DNA from: an uncultured Clostridia bacterium
GTDB taxonomy: Bacteria; Bacillota; Clostridia; TANB77; CAG-508
Direction of reading: 5' to 3'
Assembly: GCA_946401865.1 (NCBI GenBank)
Contig: CAMIVO010000006.1
Span: forward strand, 1 to 55,025
DNA length: 55,025 bases
Shown here: positions 18,421 to 27,986 of the stretch, piece by piece
How the letters are laid out: every line of letters begins with the position of its first letter
How positions within the stretch are numbered: the stretch's first letter is position 1
Position numbers and translations under genes: made by a program
The notes under the pieces: generated by a model
Database searches by the model: none
Seen by the model: the letters and a program-made list of their open reading frames with translations, nothing else
What the model was told of the DNA's origin: nothing

Positions 18421-18648
18421 TGTTACAATTCACGGTCAAATTGCTAAAAGCCCGCGCCAAGTTTATATATTTATTTTTAAAGTAAACTTGTGCGGGGACC
18501 ACTTTCTTACAAAATGTTTTCAAATATGAGAATTTTTAGGAAGCTTGACTTCCGTTAAAAAAATTCCATATTTGATTACATTTTTGTTAGAAAGAAGGGA
18601 TTTACGAATAAAAATAAATATATAAACTTTAGGCAGGGCTAATTTATA
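18421..18648 (-). repeat. Palindromic repeat, copy C (core inverted relative to copy B)
   Basis: About 228 bases filling the 338-base gap between truB and the gene starting at 18322. The left arm (ATTCACGGTCAAATTGC) and right arm (AACTTTAGGCAGGGCTAATT) lie in the same orientation as in copy B, but the core is the reverse complement of copy B with only a few mismatches. One arm reads CCCGCGCCAAG instead of CCCTGCCTAAAG. Nothing else is seen in this gap. Confidence 0.85.
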
Positions 18649-18660
18649 TGAATTATAGCA

Positions 18661-19521
18661 TTATATAACTATATCTCTTTTTAAGGTATTATTTACTACT
18701 TCTCCAATTCCTACAAATCTATCTTGAAAATAAATTCTATATACATTATTTGGTTTTGAAAGATGTATTTTAACTCCATTTAAAAATTTTTTTAAATCAA
18801 TATCATCTAATTCAATACTTTCTTTATTACAAAAAAATTTTTCAATAGAAATAAAATTTTTTTCTATTTTTTCATTACTATCTATTTCAGAAATTTTTAA
18901 TGAATTATCTATTGAAAAATCTCCAACCCTTACTCTTTGTAATTCTTTCATAAAGCCAATTGTTCCAAGTTCTTTTGCAATATCTTCACACAAAGTTCTT
19001 ATATATGTACCTTTTGAGCAATGAACATTATACCTAATTTCATATTCTTTTTTAGATATTGATATTAATTCTATATTATATATTTCTATATTTCTTTTAG
19101 GAATTTCAATATTTTGTCCTTTTCTGGCATACTCATAAAGTTTTTTACCATTAACTTTTATTGCAGAATAAATTGGAGGAGTTTGAGTAATTATTCCTAC
19201 AAAATTTTTTAATTTACTATTTACAAAATTTTCCTCTAAAATAAAATCATCAACATTATGCTTTTCAATAACATCTCCTTCTAAATCACCTGTTGATCTT
19301 TTCTCTCCAAGTTTTATTGTTGCAATATATTCTTTATCATGATTAACAAGATATTTAGAAAGCAAAGTTCCTTTTCCAATAAGAACAGGAATGACCCCTG
19401 TTGCCAAGGGGTCAAGTGTTCCTGTGTGTCCTACTTTTTCATGAAACTTTCCTTTTATTTTTTGAACAACGTCATTAGAAGTCCAATTCTTTTCTTTATT
19501 TATAATAATAATTCCATCCAT
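18661..19521 (-). CDS. truB: tRNA pseudouridine(55) synthase
   Basis: TruB makes pseudouridine 55 in the T loop of tRNAs. The 286-residue protein shows the N-terminal KNWTSNDVVQKIK, the catalytic Asp in HTGTLDPLATGVIPVLIG, and SAIKVNGKKLYEYAR, CSKGTYIRTLCEDIA further on. It ends the rimP-nusA-ylxR-infB-rbfA-truB operon, 28 bases after rbfA. Confidence 0.96.
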   Translation of the reverse strand: MDGIIIINKEKNWTSNDVVQKIKGKFHEKVGHTGTLDPLATGVIPVLIGKGTLLSKYLVNHDKEYIATIKLGEKRSTGDLEGDVIEKHNVDDFILEENFVNSKLKNFVGIITQTPPIYSAIKVNGKKLYEYARKGQNIEIPKRNIEIYNIELISISKKEYEIRYNVHCSKGTYIRTLCEDIAKELGTIGFMKELQRVRVGDFSIDNSLKISEIDSNEKIEKNFISIEKFFCNKESIELDDIDLKKFLNGVKIHLSKPNNVYRIYFQDRFVGIGEVVNNTLKRDIVI

Positions 19522-19549
19522 GATTTTTTTAATCCTCTTATAATAGATT

Positions 19550-19918
19550 TTATTCTGATTCTTTATTAGGAATTATTTCCTTAAGAATATTTTCAATTCT
19601 TGCTCCATATTCCATAGAATCATCAATTTCAAATCTAAGTTCAGGTGTATATCTTAAATTAATTCTTCTTGCAAGTTCAGACCTCATAAATCCAGCTGCA
19701 CTCTTAAATCCATCTAAAGTTTCTTGAACATTTTTGCAATTTAATAAACTAATATACACTCTAGCATATCTTAAATCAGGTGAAGTCTTAACATTTGTAA
19801 CACTTATCATTCCTGTGATATGTGGATTTTTTAATTTATTATCTATAACAAGACTAAGTTCTTTTTTTATTTCTTCATTAATCTTATCCATGCGATTTGA
19901 ATTCTTTTTTGTAGGCAT
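19550..19918 (-). CDS. rbfA: 30S ribosome-binding factor A
   Basis: RbfA helps mature the 16S rRNA 5' end. About 122 residues; the start is the ATG at 19918 with AAGGAAGGTG six bases before it (a GTG three codons earlier opens the frame but lies in that site). Family motifs: NRMDKINEEIKKELS, KNPHITGMISVTNVK, DLRYARVYIS and RYTPELRFEIDDSMEYGARI. It lies between infB and truB, the classical order. Confidence 0.95.
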   Translation of the reverse strand: MPTKKNSNRMDKINEEIKKELSLVIDNKLKNPHITGMISVTNVKTSPDLRYARVYISLLNCKNVQETLDGFKSAAGFMRSELARRINLRYTPELRFEIDDSMEYGARIENILKEIIPNKESE

Positions 19919-19966
19919 AATACACACCTTCCTTTCACTTTAAAAGATTAAAATGTAATATTTAAA

Positions 19967-22897
19967 TTATCTCTTAATTTCTTTCATTACAAAAGCTTCA
20001 ATTATATCTCCCTCTTTAATGTCATTGAATTTTTCAAGCTGTATACCACACTCAAAATCTTTAGCAACTTCTTTAACATCATCTTTAAATCTCTTTAGAG
20101 ATACAAGTTTACCTTCGTGAATAACTACATCATCACGTAAAACTCTAACCCCTGCATTTCTTTCAATTTTTCCAGTAAGAACCATAGCTCCACCAACTGT
20201 TCCAACATTAGAGATTTTAAATATTTGTCTAATTTCTGCAGTACCAAGAAGTTCTTCTTCATATTTAGGATCAAGCATTCCCTTCATAGCTGCTTCTACA
20301 TCTTCAATTGCTTGGTAAATTACTGAATATTGCTTAATTTGAACTTCATCTTTTTCTGCTTCTTGTTTAGCACCTGCAACAGGTCTTACATTAAATGCAA
20401 TAATAATAGCATTTGAAACTTTTGCTAAAGTAACATCAGATTCTGTTACAGCACCAGCTGCTGCGTGAATTACTTTAACTCTAACTTCAGAATTTGAAAG
20501 CTTTTCAAGTGATTGTTTTAAAGCTTCTACTGAACCTTGAACATCTGCTTTAACTATTAAGTTAAGTTGTTTTAATTTTCCTTCTTCCATTTGTCCAAAC
20601 AAGTTATCTAAAGTAACAGCTTGCATTGAATTTATAGATTTTTCTCTTTCTTGACGTCTTCTTCTTTCTATTAAGTGTTTTGCCATTTTTTCATCTTTAA
20701 CTTCATAGAATATATCTCCTGCTTGAGGGACTTCTGTAAGTCCTGTAATTTCAACAGGTGTAGATGGTCCTGCAGTCTTTACTTTTTTACCCTTATCATT
20801 AACCATTGAACGAATTCTACCAATTGATGTACCAACAACAATAGTATCTCCAACATCAAGTGTTCCTCTTTGTACAAGTACAGATGCAATTGTACCTTTG
20901 TTTTTATCAAGTCTTGCCTCTATGACAGCACCTTTTGCTTGTTTATTAGGATTTGCTTTAAGCTCTAATACATCAGCTTGAAGTAATACCATTTCTAGTA
21001 AACCATCAATATTTATATTCTTTTTAGCAGATATTTCTACAAATATTGTATCTCCTCCCCATTCTTCAGGAACTAATTCATATTGCATTAATTCTTCTTT
21101 TACTTTTTGAGGATTACTATCAGGTAAATCTATTTTATTAATTGCAACTATTATTGGAATTCCTGCAGATTTAGCATGGTTTATTGCTTCTACAGTTTGT
21201 GGCATAACACCATCATTTGCTGCAACAACTAATATTGCAATATCTGTTATTTGAGCACCTCTTGCTCTCATTTGAGTAAATGCTTCGTGTCCTGGAGTAT
21301 CTAAAAATGTAATTTCTCTATCATTAATTTTTACTTTATATGCTCCAATTGCTTGTGTAATTCCTCCAGCTTCTCCACTAATTACATTTGTTTTTCTAAT
21401 AACATCTAAAAGTGAAGTTTTACCATGGTCAACGTGACCCATAACAACAACTACTGGTGGACGTGTAACTAAATCTTCTTCTTTATCTTCAGATTCATCA
21501 AATAATACATCTTCTTCTTTTACTTCTACTTTTTTATTTGCTGTAACTCCAAATTCAGAAGCAACCAAAAATGCTGTATCAAAGTCTACATCATTATTTG
21601 CTGTTGCCATAATTCCAAGAGTCATCAGTTTCATTATAACTTCACTTGCTGTTTTCTTTAACTCTTGAGCCAAATCTTTTACACTAATAGTTTCTGGGAT
21701 GGTAATTTCAGTTAATTTAAATATTTTTTGTTTAGAAGCTTCAGTGCCTTTTGATTTTTTCTTGTTTTTTCTACCTCTATTATTTGATAAGTCATAGTAA
21801 TCTAGCATGCTATCTTCTTGGTCTTCAAACATTCCAGATAAATTATTTCTTTGTTTTAGTCTGTTTAATTTATTTTCATTTATAGCTTCATCTTGATTTC
21901 TTCTTGATGTTTTCTTTTTAGCTGTTCTATTTTCATCAAATTTGCTATTACTCTTCTTTTTGTCAAGATTTCTATTAAATTCACGAGCAGATTTTTCTTC
22001 CATGTTTGTATCAACAGACATAATATCTTTAATATTTTTTTCTATTCCTTTTTCATCTAATGGACGTTTTTGACCAAATCTGTTATTATTATAACCATTT
22101 CTATTATTTTGATTATTAAATCTGTTATTTTGGAAATTATTATCTCTTCTTTGGAAAGAAGTTTTGTCATCTCCATTTCTTTGGTTGTTATTAAATCCTT
22201 CTTTTCTTCGATTTTGATAGTTATTTCCATTATTATTTCTTGTATCTCTAAAATTATTTCTATAATCTTGATGATTATTTCTATTTTGAGATTGATTATT
22301 AAAGCCTCTATTTTCAGGTTTAGTTTGAATCTGTGTATGTTTTGTTTCTATAGCTTCATTTTCTTTTTTTACTGAATTATCTGCTTTTTCTACTTTTTCT
22401 TCTACAACTTCAGTTTTATTTATTGGTTTTGTTTCAGGCTTGATTTCTGGTTTCTTTTCAGTTTCTTTCTTTTTATTTAATCCAAACAATTCACTAACAG
22501 TCATAGGCTTTTCTGGTCTATCTCTATATACTATATTAAAGTCTTTGTTTTTATTTCTTTGAACAAAAGGATTTTTATTTTCTTCCTTTTTTGTTTCTTT
22601 TATATTCTCTTTTTTTGGTTCATCTTGTATTATAACTTCTCTTCTAATAATAACAGGACTATCTTTTTTGCTCTTATCTTCTTGCTTTTTTTCTGAAGCA
22701 CTAGTTTTATTTTCTTTTTTAGATGTTTCAGCACCATTTTCTTTATTAAATGCTGTTTTTATTTTTTGGACTTCTTCGTCTGAAATTACACTTAAATGAC
22801 TCTTTAATTCAATCCCTATTTTTTTAACTCTTTCTAATAAATCTTTACTAGGAATATCCATTTCTTTTGCAAGCTCATATAGTTTAATCTTTCCCAA
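19967..22897 (-). CDS. infB: Translation initiation factor IF-2
   Basis: IF-2 places initiator tRNA on the 30S subunit and uses GTP for subunit joining. About 976 residues. I favour the TTG at 22897 because GGGGGTG sits six bases ahead; an ATG five codons earlier has no ribosome site. Layout: an N-terminal IF2_N unit ([14 protein letters not shown]), a long low-complexity Lys/Glu then Asn/Arg-rich linker (about 50-400), a second IF2_N region near 405-455, the GTPase domain with [20 protein letters not shown] and NKIDLP, then domains II-IV. The start overlaps the end of ylxR, suggesting coupling. It has no CGG in frame over its whole length. Confidence 0.96.
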   Translation of the reverse strand: MGKIKLYELAKEMDIPSKDLLERVKKIGIELKSHLSVISDEEVQKIKTAFNKENGAETSKKENKTSASEKKQEDKSKKDSPVIIRREVIIQDEPKKENIKETKKEENKNPFVQRNKNKDFNIVYRDRPEKPMTVSELFGLNKKKETEKKPEIKPETKPINKTEVVEEKVEKADNSVKKENEAIETKHTQIQTKPENRGFNNQSQNRNNHQDYRNNFRDTRNNNGNNYQNRRKEGFNNNQRNGDDKTSFQRRDNNFQNNRFNNQNNRNGYNNNRFGQKRPLDEKGIEKNIKDIMSVDTNMEEKSAREFNRNLDKKKSNSKFDENRTAKKKTSRRNQDEAINENKLNRLKQRNNLSGMFEDQEDSMLDYYDLSNNRGRKNKKKSKGTEASKQKIFKLTEITIPETISVKDLAQELKKTASEVIMKLMTLGIMATANNDVDFDTAFLVASEFGVTANKKVEVKEEDVLFDESEDKEEDLVTRPPVVVVMGHVDHGKTSLLDVIRKTNVISGEAGGITQAIGAYKVKINDREITFLDTPGHEAFTQMRARGAQITDIAILVVAANDGVMPQTVEAINHAKSAGIPIIVAINKIDLPDSNPQKVKEELMQYELVPEEWGGDTIFVEISAKKNINIDGLLEMVLLQADVLELKANPNKQAKGAVIEARLDKNKGTIASVLVQRGTLDVGDTIVVGTSIGRIRSMVNDKGKKVKTAGPSTPVEITGLTEVPQAGDIFYEVKDEKMAKHLIERRRRQEREKSINSMQAVTLDNLFGQMEEGKLKQLNLIVKADVQGSVEALKQSLEKLSNSEVRVKVIHAAAGAVTESDVTLAKVSNAIIIAFNVRPVAGAKQEAEKDEVQIKQYSVIYQAIEDVEAAMKGMLDPKYEEELLGTAEIRQIFKISNVGTVGGAMVLTGKIERNAGVRVLRDDVVIHEGKLVSLKRFKDDVKEVAKDFECGIQLEKFNDIKEGDIIEAFVMKEIKR

Positions 22898-23163
22898 TAA
22901 ATTCACCCCCATTTATATATCTTCTTATATCTTCAAATATCTTATTATCAACTTCCATTTCAAATGTCCTTGATATTTTTTTATTTTTTATAGCTTTATT
23001 AAGACATTCTTCTGAATTACATATGTATACGCCCCTACCATCTGCTCTTCCGAGACAAATCTAATTTTATTTCTCCATTTTGATTTTTTACTATTCTAAT
23101 TAAATCTTTTTTATCTTTTTTTGAGTTACAGCCTATACATGTTCTTTGTGGCAATTTCTTCAC
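22884..23163 (-). CDS. ylxR: YlxR family RNA-binding protein, needs a +1 shift at CGGA
   Basis: YlxR (DUF448) is a small RNA-binding protein, RNPM/RnpM in B. subtilis, which affects RNase P. A GTG start overlaps the nusA stop (GTGA). The first 37 codons give [34 protein letters not shown], then CGG at 23052-23050; zero frame stops at TAG five codons on. A +1 shift gives [20 protein letters not shown], the family core motif, and runs 55 codons to a TAA inside the infB start. Total about 92 residues, normal. The protein is not visible in any single frame, so automatic annotation would miss it and leave an apparent gap between nusA and infB. Confidence 0.9.
23049..23052 (-). other. CGGA +1 recoding site in ylxR
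   Basis: Minus strand reads TTG-TCT-CGG-AAG in frame; the product needs TTG-TCT-(C)GGA-AGA-GCA-GAT. CGG is codon 38. The Gly is part of the conserved SGRADGRG motif. Confidence 0.88.
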
Positions 23164-24257
23164 TCTTGACCGTCCTCACTTTCAGCTTCTTCGTTTTTAC
23201 TTAGTATTTCTCTATATTGACTTTCAGATTTTATATCTATTTTCCAATTTGTAAGTTTTGCAGCTAATCTTGCATTTTGACCAGCTTTACCTATTGCAAG
23301 TGAAAGTTGATCATCTGCTACAATTACTTGAGCAAATTTTTCATCATAATTTGCATCTACTGCCATTATTTTTGCAGGAAGTAAACTTGAAGCTATAAAT
23401 ATTGAAATATCTTCATTCCATTCTATTACATCAATTTTTTCTCCATGTAATTCATTAATAACATTTTGAATACGTATACCTTTTTGGCCTACACAAGAAC
23501 CAACAGGATCTATATTTGGATCTGGTGAAAATACTGCAACTTTACTTCTTTTTCCTGGATCTCTTGAAACACTTTTTATTTCTATTAAACCTTCATATAT
23601 TTCAGGAATTTCAAACTCTAAAAGTTTTTTTACAAAATCAGGATGACTTCTTGAAACAATTACTTGTGGTGCACCTTTTTCTCCTTTTTCAACATCTACT
23701 ACAACTGCTTTTATTTTATCATTTACATTATAGTTTTCTGTTGGAATTTGCTCTTTTATAGGCATAATTCCTTCAATTTTTCCTAAGTCCATTATGACGA
23801 TTCCTCTTTCAGCTTTTTGTATTGGACCAGAAACTATTTCTCCTTTTTTATCATTATATTCAGTAAAAACAATTTCTCTTTCTGCTTCTCTTATTTTTTG
23901 TACTATAACTTGTTTAGCTGTTTGTGCTGCAATTCTTCCGAAATTTTTTGGAACTATTTCTATTTCTACACTGTCTCCAATTTTTAATGATTTATTTACT
24001 TTTTTTGCCTCTTTTAAACTAATTTGGCTAATAGGATTTTCTGGTTCTTCTACAATTTCTTTTACAGAATATACATGTGTTGCACCTGTTTGTTTATCCA
24101 TTTCGATTTTTACATTTTCTTGTGCGTCAAAATTTCTTTTATAAGCTGTAACTAACGCAGTTTCTATTGATTCTAATAAATATTCTTTCTTTATTCCTTT
24201 TTCCTTTTCTAAATCTTCTAAAGCTAATATAAGCTCTTTGTTATCAATTGCTTTCAT
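23160..24257 (-). CDS. nusA: Transcription termination/antitermination factor NusA
   Basis: NusA binds RNA polymerase and nascent RNA, setting pausing and termination. The 365-residue protein has the N-terminal polymerase-binding domain (about 1-125), an S1 domain (about 130-200, KGEIVSGPIQKAERGIVIMD), and two KH domains with VGSCVGQKGIRIQNVINEL and SLAIGKAGQNARLAAKLT. It lacks the C-terminal acidic repeats of enteric NusA, as is normal in Firmicutes. It follows rimP and overlaps ylxR. Confidence 0.96.
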   Translation of the reverse strand: MKAIDNKELILALEDLEKEKGIKKEYLLESIETALVTAYKRNFDAQENVKIEMDKQTGATHVYSVKEIVEEPENPISQISLKEAKKVNKSLKIGDSVEIEIVPKNFGRIAAQTAKQVIVQKIREAEREIVFTEYNDKKGEIVSGPIQKAERGIVIMDLGKIEGIMPIKEQIPTENYNVNDKIKAVVVDVEKGEKGAPQVIVSRSHPDFVKKLLEFEIPEIYEGLIEIKSVSRDPGKRSKVAVFSPDPNIDPVGSCVGQKGIRIQNVINELHGEKIDVIEWNEDISIFIASSLLPAKIMAVDANYDEKFAQVIVADDQLSLAIGKAGQNARLAAKLTNWKIDIKSESQYREILSKNEEAESEDGQE

Positions 24258-24293
24258 TTTTTCTAACCATTCCCTTCTTTTTTTTTTATTTGT

Positions 24294-24749
24294 TTAATCT
24301 GTATAAACAGTTTTTACCTGTGCTATATTTTTTCTATCTATTTCTATAAGCTTTTCTGTGTTAATTTCTAATGTATCAGATGTAATATCTCCAAGTGTTC
24401 CTAAATAGCTTTTATTTCCATTTTTATCTTTTTTAAAAAGCTTAACCTCAACCAGTTCTCCTTTAAATTTTTTTAATTGCCAATCTTTTCTTAAAATTCT
24501 TTCTATTCCTGGAGATGAAATTTCTAAAAAATATTGTTCTTTAATAAAATCTGCTTCATCAATTAAATCTTTAACTTCGTTATTTACCTTTTCACAGTCA
24601 TCTAATGAAATTCCATTTTCACTATCTATAACTATTCTAAGAATTTTATTTGGTCCCTCTTTTAAGAACAAAACATCATATAATTCGTACCCAAGTTGTT
24701 CTATTTTTTCTTTTACAAGTAATTCTATGCTTTCTTCTATTCTTGCCAA
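24294..24749 (-). CDS. rimP: Ribosome maturation factor RimP
   Basis: RimP assists 30S assembly. 151 residues starting at a TTG with GGGAGGTAATTTT upstream. The motifs GYELYDVLFLKEG, LRIVIDSENGISLDDCEKVN and YFLEISSPGIERILRKDWQL are typical. It is the first gene of the nusA-infB operon, with a promoter and a GC-rich leader hairpin ahead. Confidence 0.94.
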   Translation of the reverse strand: MARIEESIELLVKEKIEQLGYELYDVLFLKEGPNKILRIVIDSENGISLDDCEKVNNEVKDLIDEADFIKEQYFLEISSPGIERILRKDWQLKKFKGELVEVKLFKKDKNGNKSYLGTLGDITSDTLEINTEKLIEIDRKNIAQVKTVYTD

Positions 24750-24790
24750 AAAATTACCTCCCTTTTATATTTTTTCTTTTTTACAAGTTT

Positions 24791-24819
24791 TAAGAGCGGG
24801 ATTTTTGTTCCCGCTCTTA
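24791..24819 (-). promoter_or_regulatory. GC-rich leader hairpin upstream of rimP
   Basis: AAGAGCGGGA pairs perfectly with TCCCGCTCTT (10 bp) in the predicted 5' leader, between the promoter at 24843-24871 and the rimP start. No T tract follows it on the minus strand, so it is more likely an mRNA-stabilising or regulatory stem than a terminator for rimP; on the plus strand a weak T tract follows. Confidence 0.6.
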
Positions 24820-24842
24820 CTCTCTTTTATTATGCTTTTAAT

Positions 24843-24871
24843 ATTATACTCTCTTTTTTTTAAAATTGCAA
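24843..24871 (-). promoter_or_regulatory. Housekeeping-type promoter of the rimP-nusA-infB operon
   Basis: On the minus strand TTGCAA, 17 bases, TATAAT. The -35 lies inside the last codons of the upstream pyrophosphorylase gene. Confidence 0.78.
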
Positions 24872-26041
24872 GTGTTTTTCATAAATTTCTAGTGCTGTTT
24901 TAGGGCTATCTACACCTTCAAAGTTTTTTATAGGAGCAAATTCATTTTCTCTTTTTACTCTCATAACTAACATATTATCCATTGCTTTAAATCCATCAAA
25001 TACAAAGGCTTCGAATTTGTATAATCCTTTTTTTATTTCCAAATGATATTGCATTTTTTGTTTTGTTATTTTTTCTATAACATTAATATTTAATAAATGA
25101 CTAACAATATTAGCATCTCCATATATAAGCTCTCCATTTTTATTTGTGTCATTTCTCATTTCTTCTGTTAATTCTATATATTCTACAATACCTGGTTTTC
25201 CATTTTTTTTGCAAAATACTCCTACTTTTTCTTCTGGATATGCTTTTGCAACTGACTTTGATGCGATTTGCATATTATTTTTTAATGTAAGACCAAGAAA
25301 AATAGGATCTATGAAGTTTACCATTATATTATCTACCCCAGAAATATATAGCCATTCTACTCCTTTAGCTTTCATATCATCAATGATTTTTTCTTTTATT
25401 AAAGCTGCATAAATTGCTCCATTTCCATTTGAAGCTGTTTTTATTTTGTTGTCTTCAAGTATCATTTTACCATCAGGAGTAAGCGTTGGTAGTTCGTCTT
25501 GCTTAAAAAATTTAATTTTATTTTTGTCTAAATTAAAATAATTTTGTTCCTCAAAAAAATCTACTGTAGCTTGATTATTTTGATGACTTGTCATTATATA
25601 CCAATATGGATATGTACCATATTTATTTTCAAAAGCTTTAAATTTTTCGGCTAAAATTTGAAATATATATTTTCCATTTGCTAGCTTATAAGTTCCTTTG
25701 GGCCCATCCCATTTAAGTCTTGTTCCTTGTCCTCCAGCTAATGTAATTACTGCATACTTATTTTGTTTTATGATGTTTAAGCCAATTTCTTCTAGCTCTT
25801 TTAGTTCACTATCTGTTATTCTTTCTTTATCTATGGATTCTATAGGAGCTATTTCGCATTTTGCATTTTCCTCTTTTACTTTTAGATTTTTATATAATTC
25901 ACTAATCTCTTGAAAATCTATTTTTAATATTTGATTTATTAATTCTTCTTGTTCTTTTCCTTTTAAACTATTTAATGTTGCTAAAATATTTTCTTGTTCA
26001 TATTGTTTTAATTTGTTTTGAGCAAGTTCCAAATTTTGCAT
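24860..26041 (-). CDS. UDP-sugar pyrophosphorylase (UDPGP family)
   Basis: About 393 residues from the ATG at 26041 (AAGGGTG upstream; a GTG opens the frame three codons earlier). This eukaryote-like UTP:sugar-1-phosphate uridylyltransferase family makes UDP-GlcNAc or UDP-glucose. Motifs: the nucleotide loop LAGGQGTRLKWDGPKG, PYWYIMTSHQNN, FFKQDELPTL, the GNGAIYAALI loop and YISGVDNIMV. The spacing resembles UDP-N-acetylglucosamine pyrophosphorylase (UAP1/AGX) more than UDP-glucose pyrophosphorylase; the substrate is an inference. It is different in kind from the common GlmU. Confidence 0.85.
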   Translation of the reverse strand: MQNLELAQNKLKQYEQENILATLNSLKGKEQEELINQILKIDFQEISELYKNLKVKEENAKCEIAPIESIDKERITDSELKELEEIGLNIIKQNKYAVITLAGGQGTRLKWDGPKGTYKLANGKYIFQILAEKFKAFENKYGTYPYWYIMTSHQNNQATVDFFEEQNYFNLDKNKIKFFKQDELPTLTPDGKMILEDNKIKTASNGNGAIYAALIKEKIIDDMKAKGVEWLYISGVDNIMVNFIDPIFLGLTLKNNMQIASKSVAKAYPEEKVGVFCKKNGKPGIVEYIELTEEMRNDTNKNGELIYGDANIVSHLLNINVIEKITKQKMQYHLEIKKGLYKFEAFVFDGFKAMDNMLVMRVKRENEFAPIKNFEGVDSPKTALEIYEKHLQF

Positions 26042-26123
26042 TTTTATCACCCTTAATATTATATTTTAATTGTTCAACATATTTTACAACAAAAAATGAA
26101 AAATAACAAGAGTTTTTAAAAAT

Positions 26124-27977
26124 TTATTGCCACTCAGTTGTTGCAGGTGGTTTACTTGTTATATCATATATAACAAATTCTATTTTATCTCCAAATTTTT
26201 CTTCAACTTCTTTTACAATTTCTTGAACTTTTTCTTTAGAAACTTCTTTTCCAATTTCACCAGGTCTACCTGTCATAAAGTCATTTGTAACAAAGGTTCT
26301 TATTGCAATTGAATATTTTTTTGTTATTCCAATTGGAATTAATACTGCAAATGTTTGGCTTACTTTTGCATCTTCTAATTTCGTTGTAACAATATTATCT
26401 ATTTCACGAAGTAAATCTACATTTTCATCTGCAATTCTCATATCATAGCAATTAATTGGTCCATTGAAATTACTTTTATTTAAAATGTACCCAACTCTAT
26501 TTATAGTATTTATTTTATCTGTTATTTCTTTTGCTTTTGATGTAATTTCTTGCCAATTAAAATCTTGGTTATTTCCTTCTAATAAGCATAAATTTCTATA
26601 GCTTCTGCTATCGCCTTGAACTCCAACAGATTTAATTGGTAAAATATGTCCATTTTGATTTGTATTGTTCAAAATATTCTTTAGAGTTTCTACTTCTTGA
26701 GAAGTTATTTCTACTTCACTTAATTTATCATGACATATTAGTCTTATTGCTAAACCTGGTCCTGGGAAAGGTTGACGATATGCAATTTTTTTATCTAATC
26801 CAAGTTTTATTGCAACTTTTCTAACTTCATCTTTATGCCAGTCACTGTTTGTTTCTACTATTAAACCTTTTTTTCTAGCTTGTCTTACTATTTCAACATC
26901 ATTATGATGTGTTTTTATTTTATGTGCAAAGCCACTAATATCAGGGTTTCCACTTTCTATTAAATCTGGTCTTAAAGTACCTTGTGCAATAAAAGTATTT
27001 TCTTTATCCAAACCTAATCTTTCTATAACTTTATTTGCAATTTGAATAAATACTTCTCCAATAATTCTTCTTTTTCTTTCTGGATCAACTTCTTTTACTA
27101 ATGGTCCTATTGGCCCATCTTCAGTTTCAACTATTGTGTTAAAGAAAATATCTTTAGCATTTTCTCTAATTAAATTTTTCATTCCAAGTTTTTTTAGATC
27201 TTCACATACAAGATCACTTTCATTTTTTCTCATAAATCCAGAATCTATGTGAATTGCATAAATATTATCTGCTGGAAGTGCTTTTACTAAAAGAGCTGCA
27301 GTAACTGCAGAATCGACACCTCCACTTACTAAGCAAATAATTTTATTGTTTCCTACTTTTTCTTGAATCATTTTTATAGATGTTTGAATTCTATCTTCTA
27401 ATGCATATACCTCTTTATAATTAGCTACTTTTCTTATAAAGTTTTCTAGCATTTTCATTCCATTTTCAGTTAAATCAACTTCTGGGTGGAATTGAAAACC
27501 ATACATTCTTTTTTCTTTATTTCCTATTCCAGAAATTGCATCACCTGATTTTGCAATTATTTGGAATCCATTTGGTGTATTTCTAACATTATCTCCATGA
27601 CTCATTAAAACCTTTTGGTTTTCTTCTAATCCATCAAATATAGGCATTGTATTGTCTACCCAAACTTCACATTGTCCATATTCTTTTTTTATATTGCTAT
27701 CTATTATTCCTCCAAAATGATCTGACATTAATTGCATTCCATAGCATATTCCAAGAACAGGAATACCCATTTCAAATATTTTTTCATCAAAATTTAATCT
27801 TTGACTTTCTCCAATATTATTTGGTCCCCCTGATAATATAACAGATTGATAATCTTTTAATTCTTCTGCCTTTACATTTATTGGAAATATGTCAGATTTT
27901 ACTCCGAGTTCCCTAACTCTTCTATCTATTACTTTTGTGTATTGTCCTCCACAATCAAGTATAGCTAATTTTTCCAT
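26124..27977 (-). CDS. guaA: GMP synthase (glutamine-hydrolysing), long form
   Basis: GuaA converts XMP to GMP with ATP and glutamine. The 617-residue protein has a class I amidotransferase domain (LDCGGQYTKVIDRRVRELG, catalytic Cys in LGICYGMQLM, His/Glu in GFQFHPEVDL), the ATP-pyrophosphatase P-loop VSGGVDSAVTAAL, and the C-terminal dimer domain ending TSKPPATTEW. It is about 100 residues longer than the common bacterial form (about 510); the extra material is in the C-terminal part (about 440-560) and recalls the two-lobed dimer domain of eukaryotic-type GMP synthases. It follows guaB by nine bases, so the two are one operon for guanine nucleotide synthesis. Confidence 0.95.
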   Translation of the reverse strand: MEKLAILDCGGQYTKVIDRRVRELGVKSDIFPINVKAEELKDYQSVILSGGPNNIGESQRLNFDEKIFEMGIPVLGICYGMQLMSDHFGGIIDSNIKKEYGQCEVWVDNTMPIFDGLEENQKVLMSHGDNVRNTPNGFQIIAKSGDAISGIGNKEKRMYGFQFHPEVDLTENGMKMLENFIRKVANYKEVYALEDRIQTSIKMIQEKVGNNKIICLVSGGVDSAVTAALLVKALPADNIYAIHIDSGFMRKNESDLVCEDLKKLGMKNLIRENAKDIFFNTIVETEDGPIGPLVKEVDPERKRRIIGEVFIQIANKVIERLGLDKENTFIAQGTLRPDLIESGNPDISGFAHKIKTHHNDVEIVRQARKKGLIVETNSDWHKDEVRKVAIKLGLDKKIAYRQPFPGPGLAIRLICHDKLSEVEITSQEVETLKNILNNTNQNGHILPIKSVGVQGDSRSYRNLCLLEGNNQDFNWQEITSKAKEITDKINTINRVGYILNKSNFNGPINCYDMRIADENVDLLREIDNIVTTKLEDAKVSQTFAVLIPIGITKKYSIAIRTFVTNDFMTGRPGEIGKEVSKEKVQEIVKEVEEKFGDKIEFVIYDITSKPPATTEWQ

Positions 27978-27986
27978 TTTATCCTC

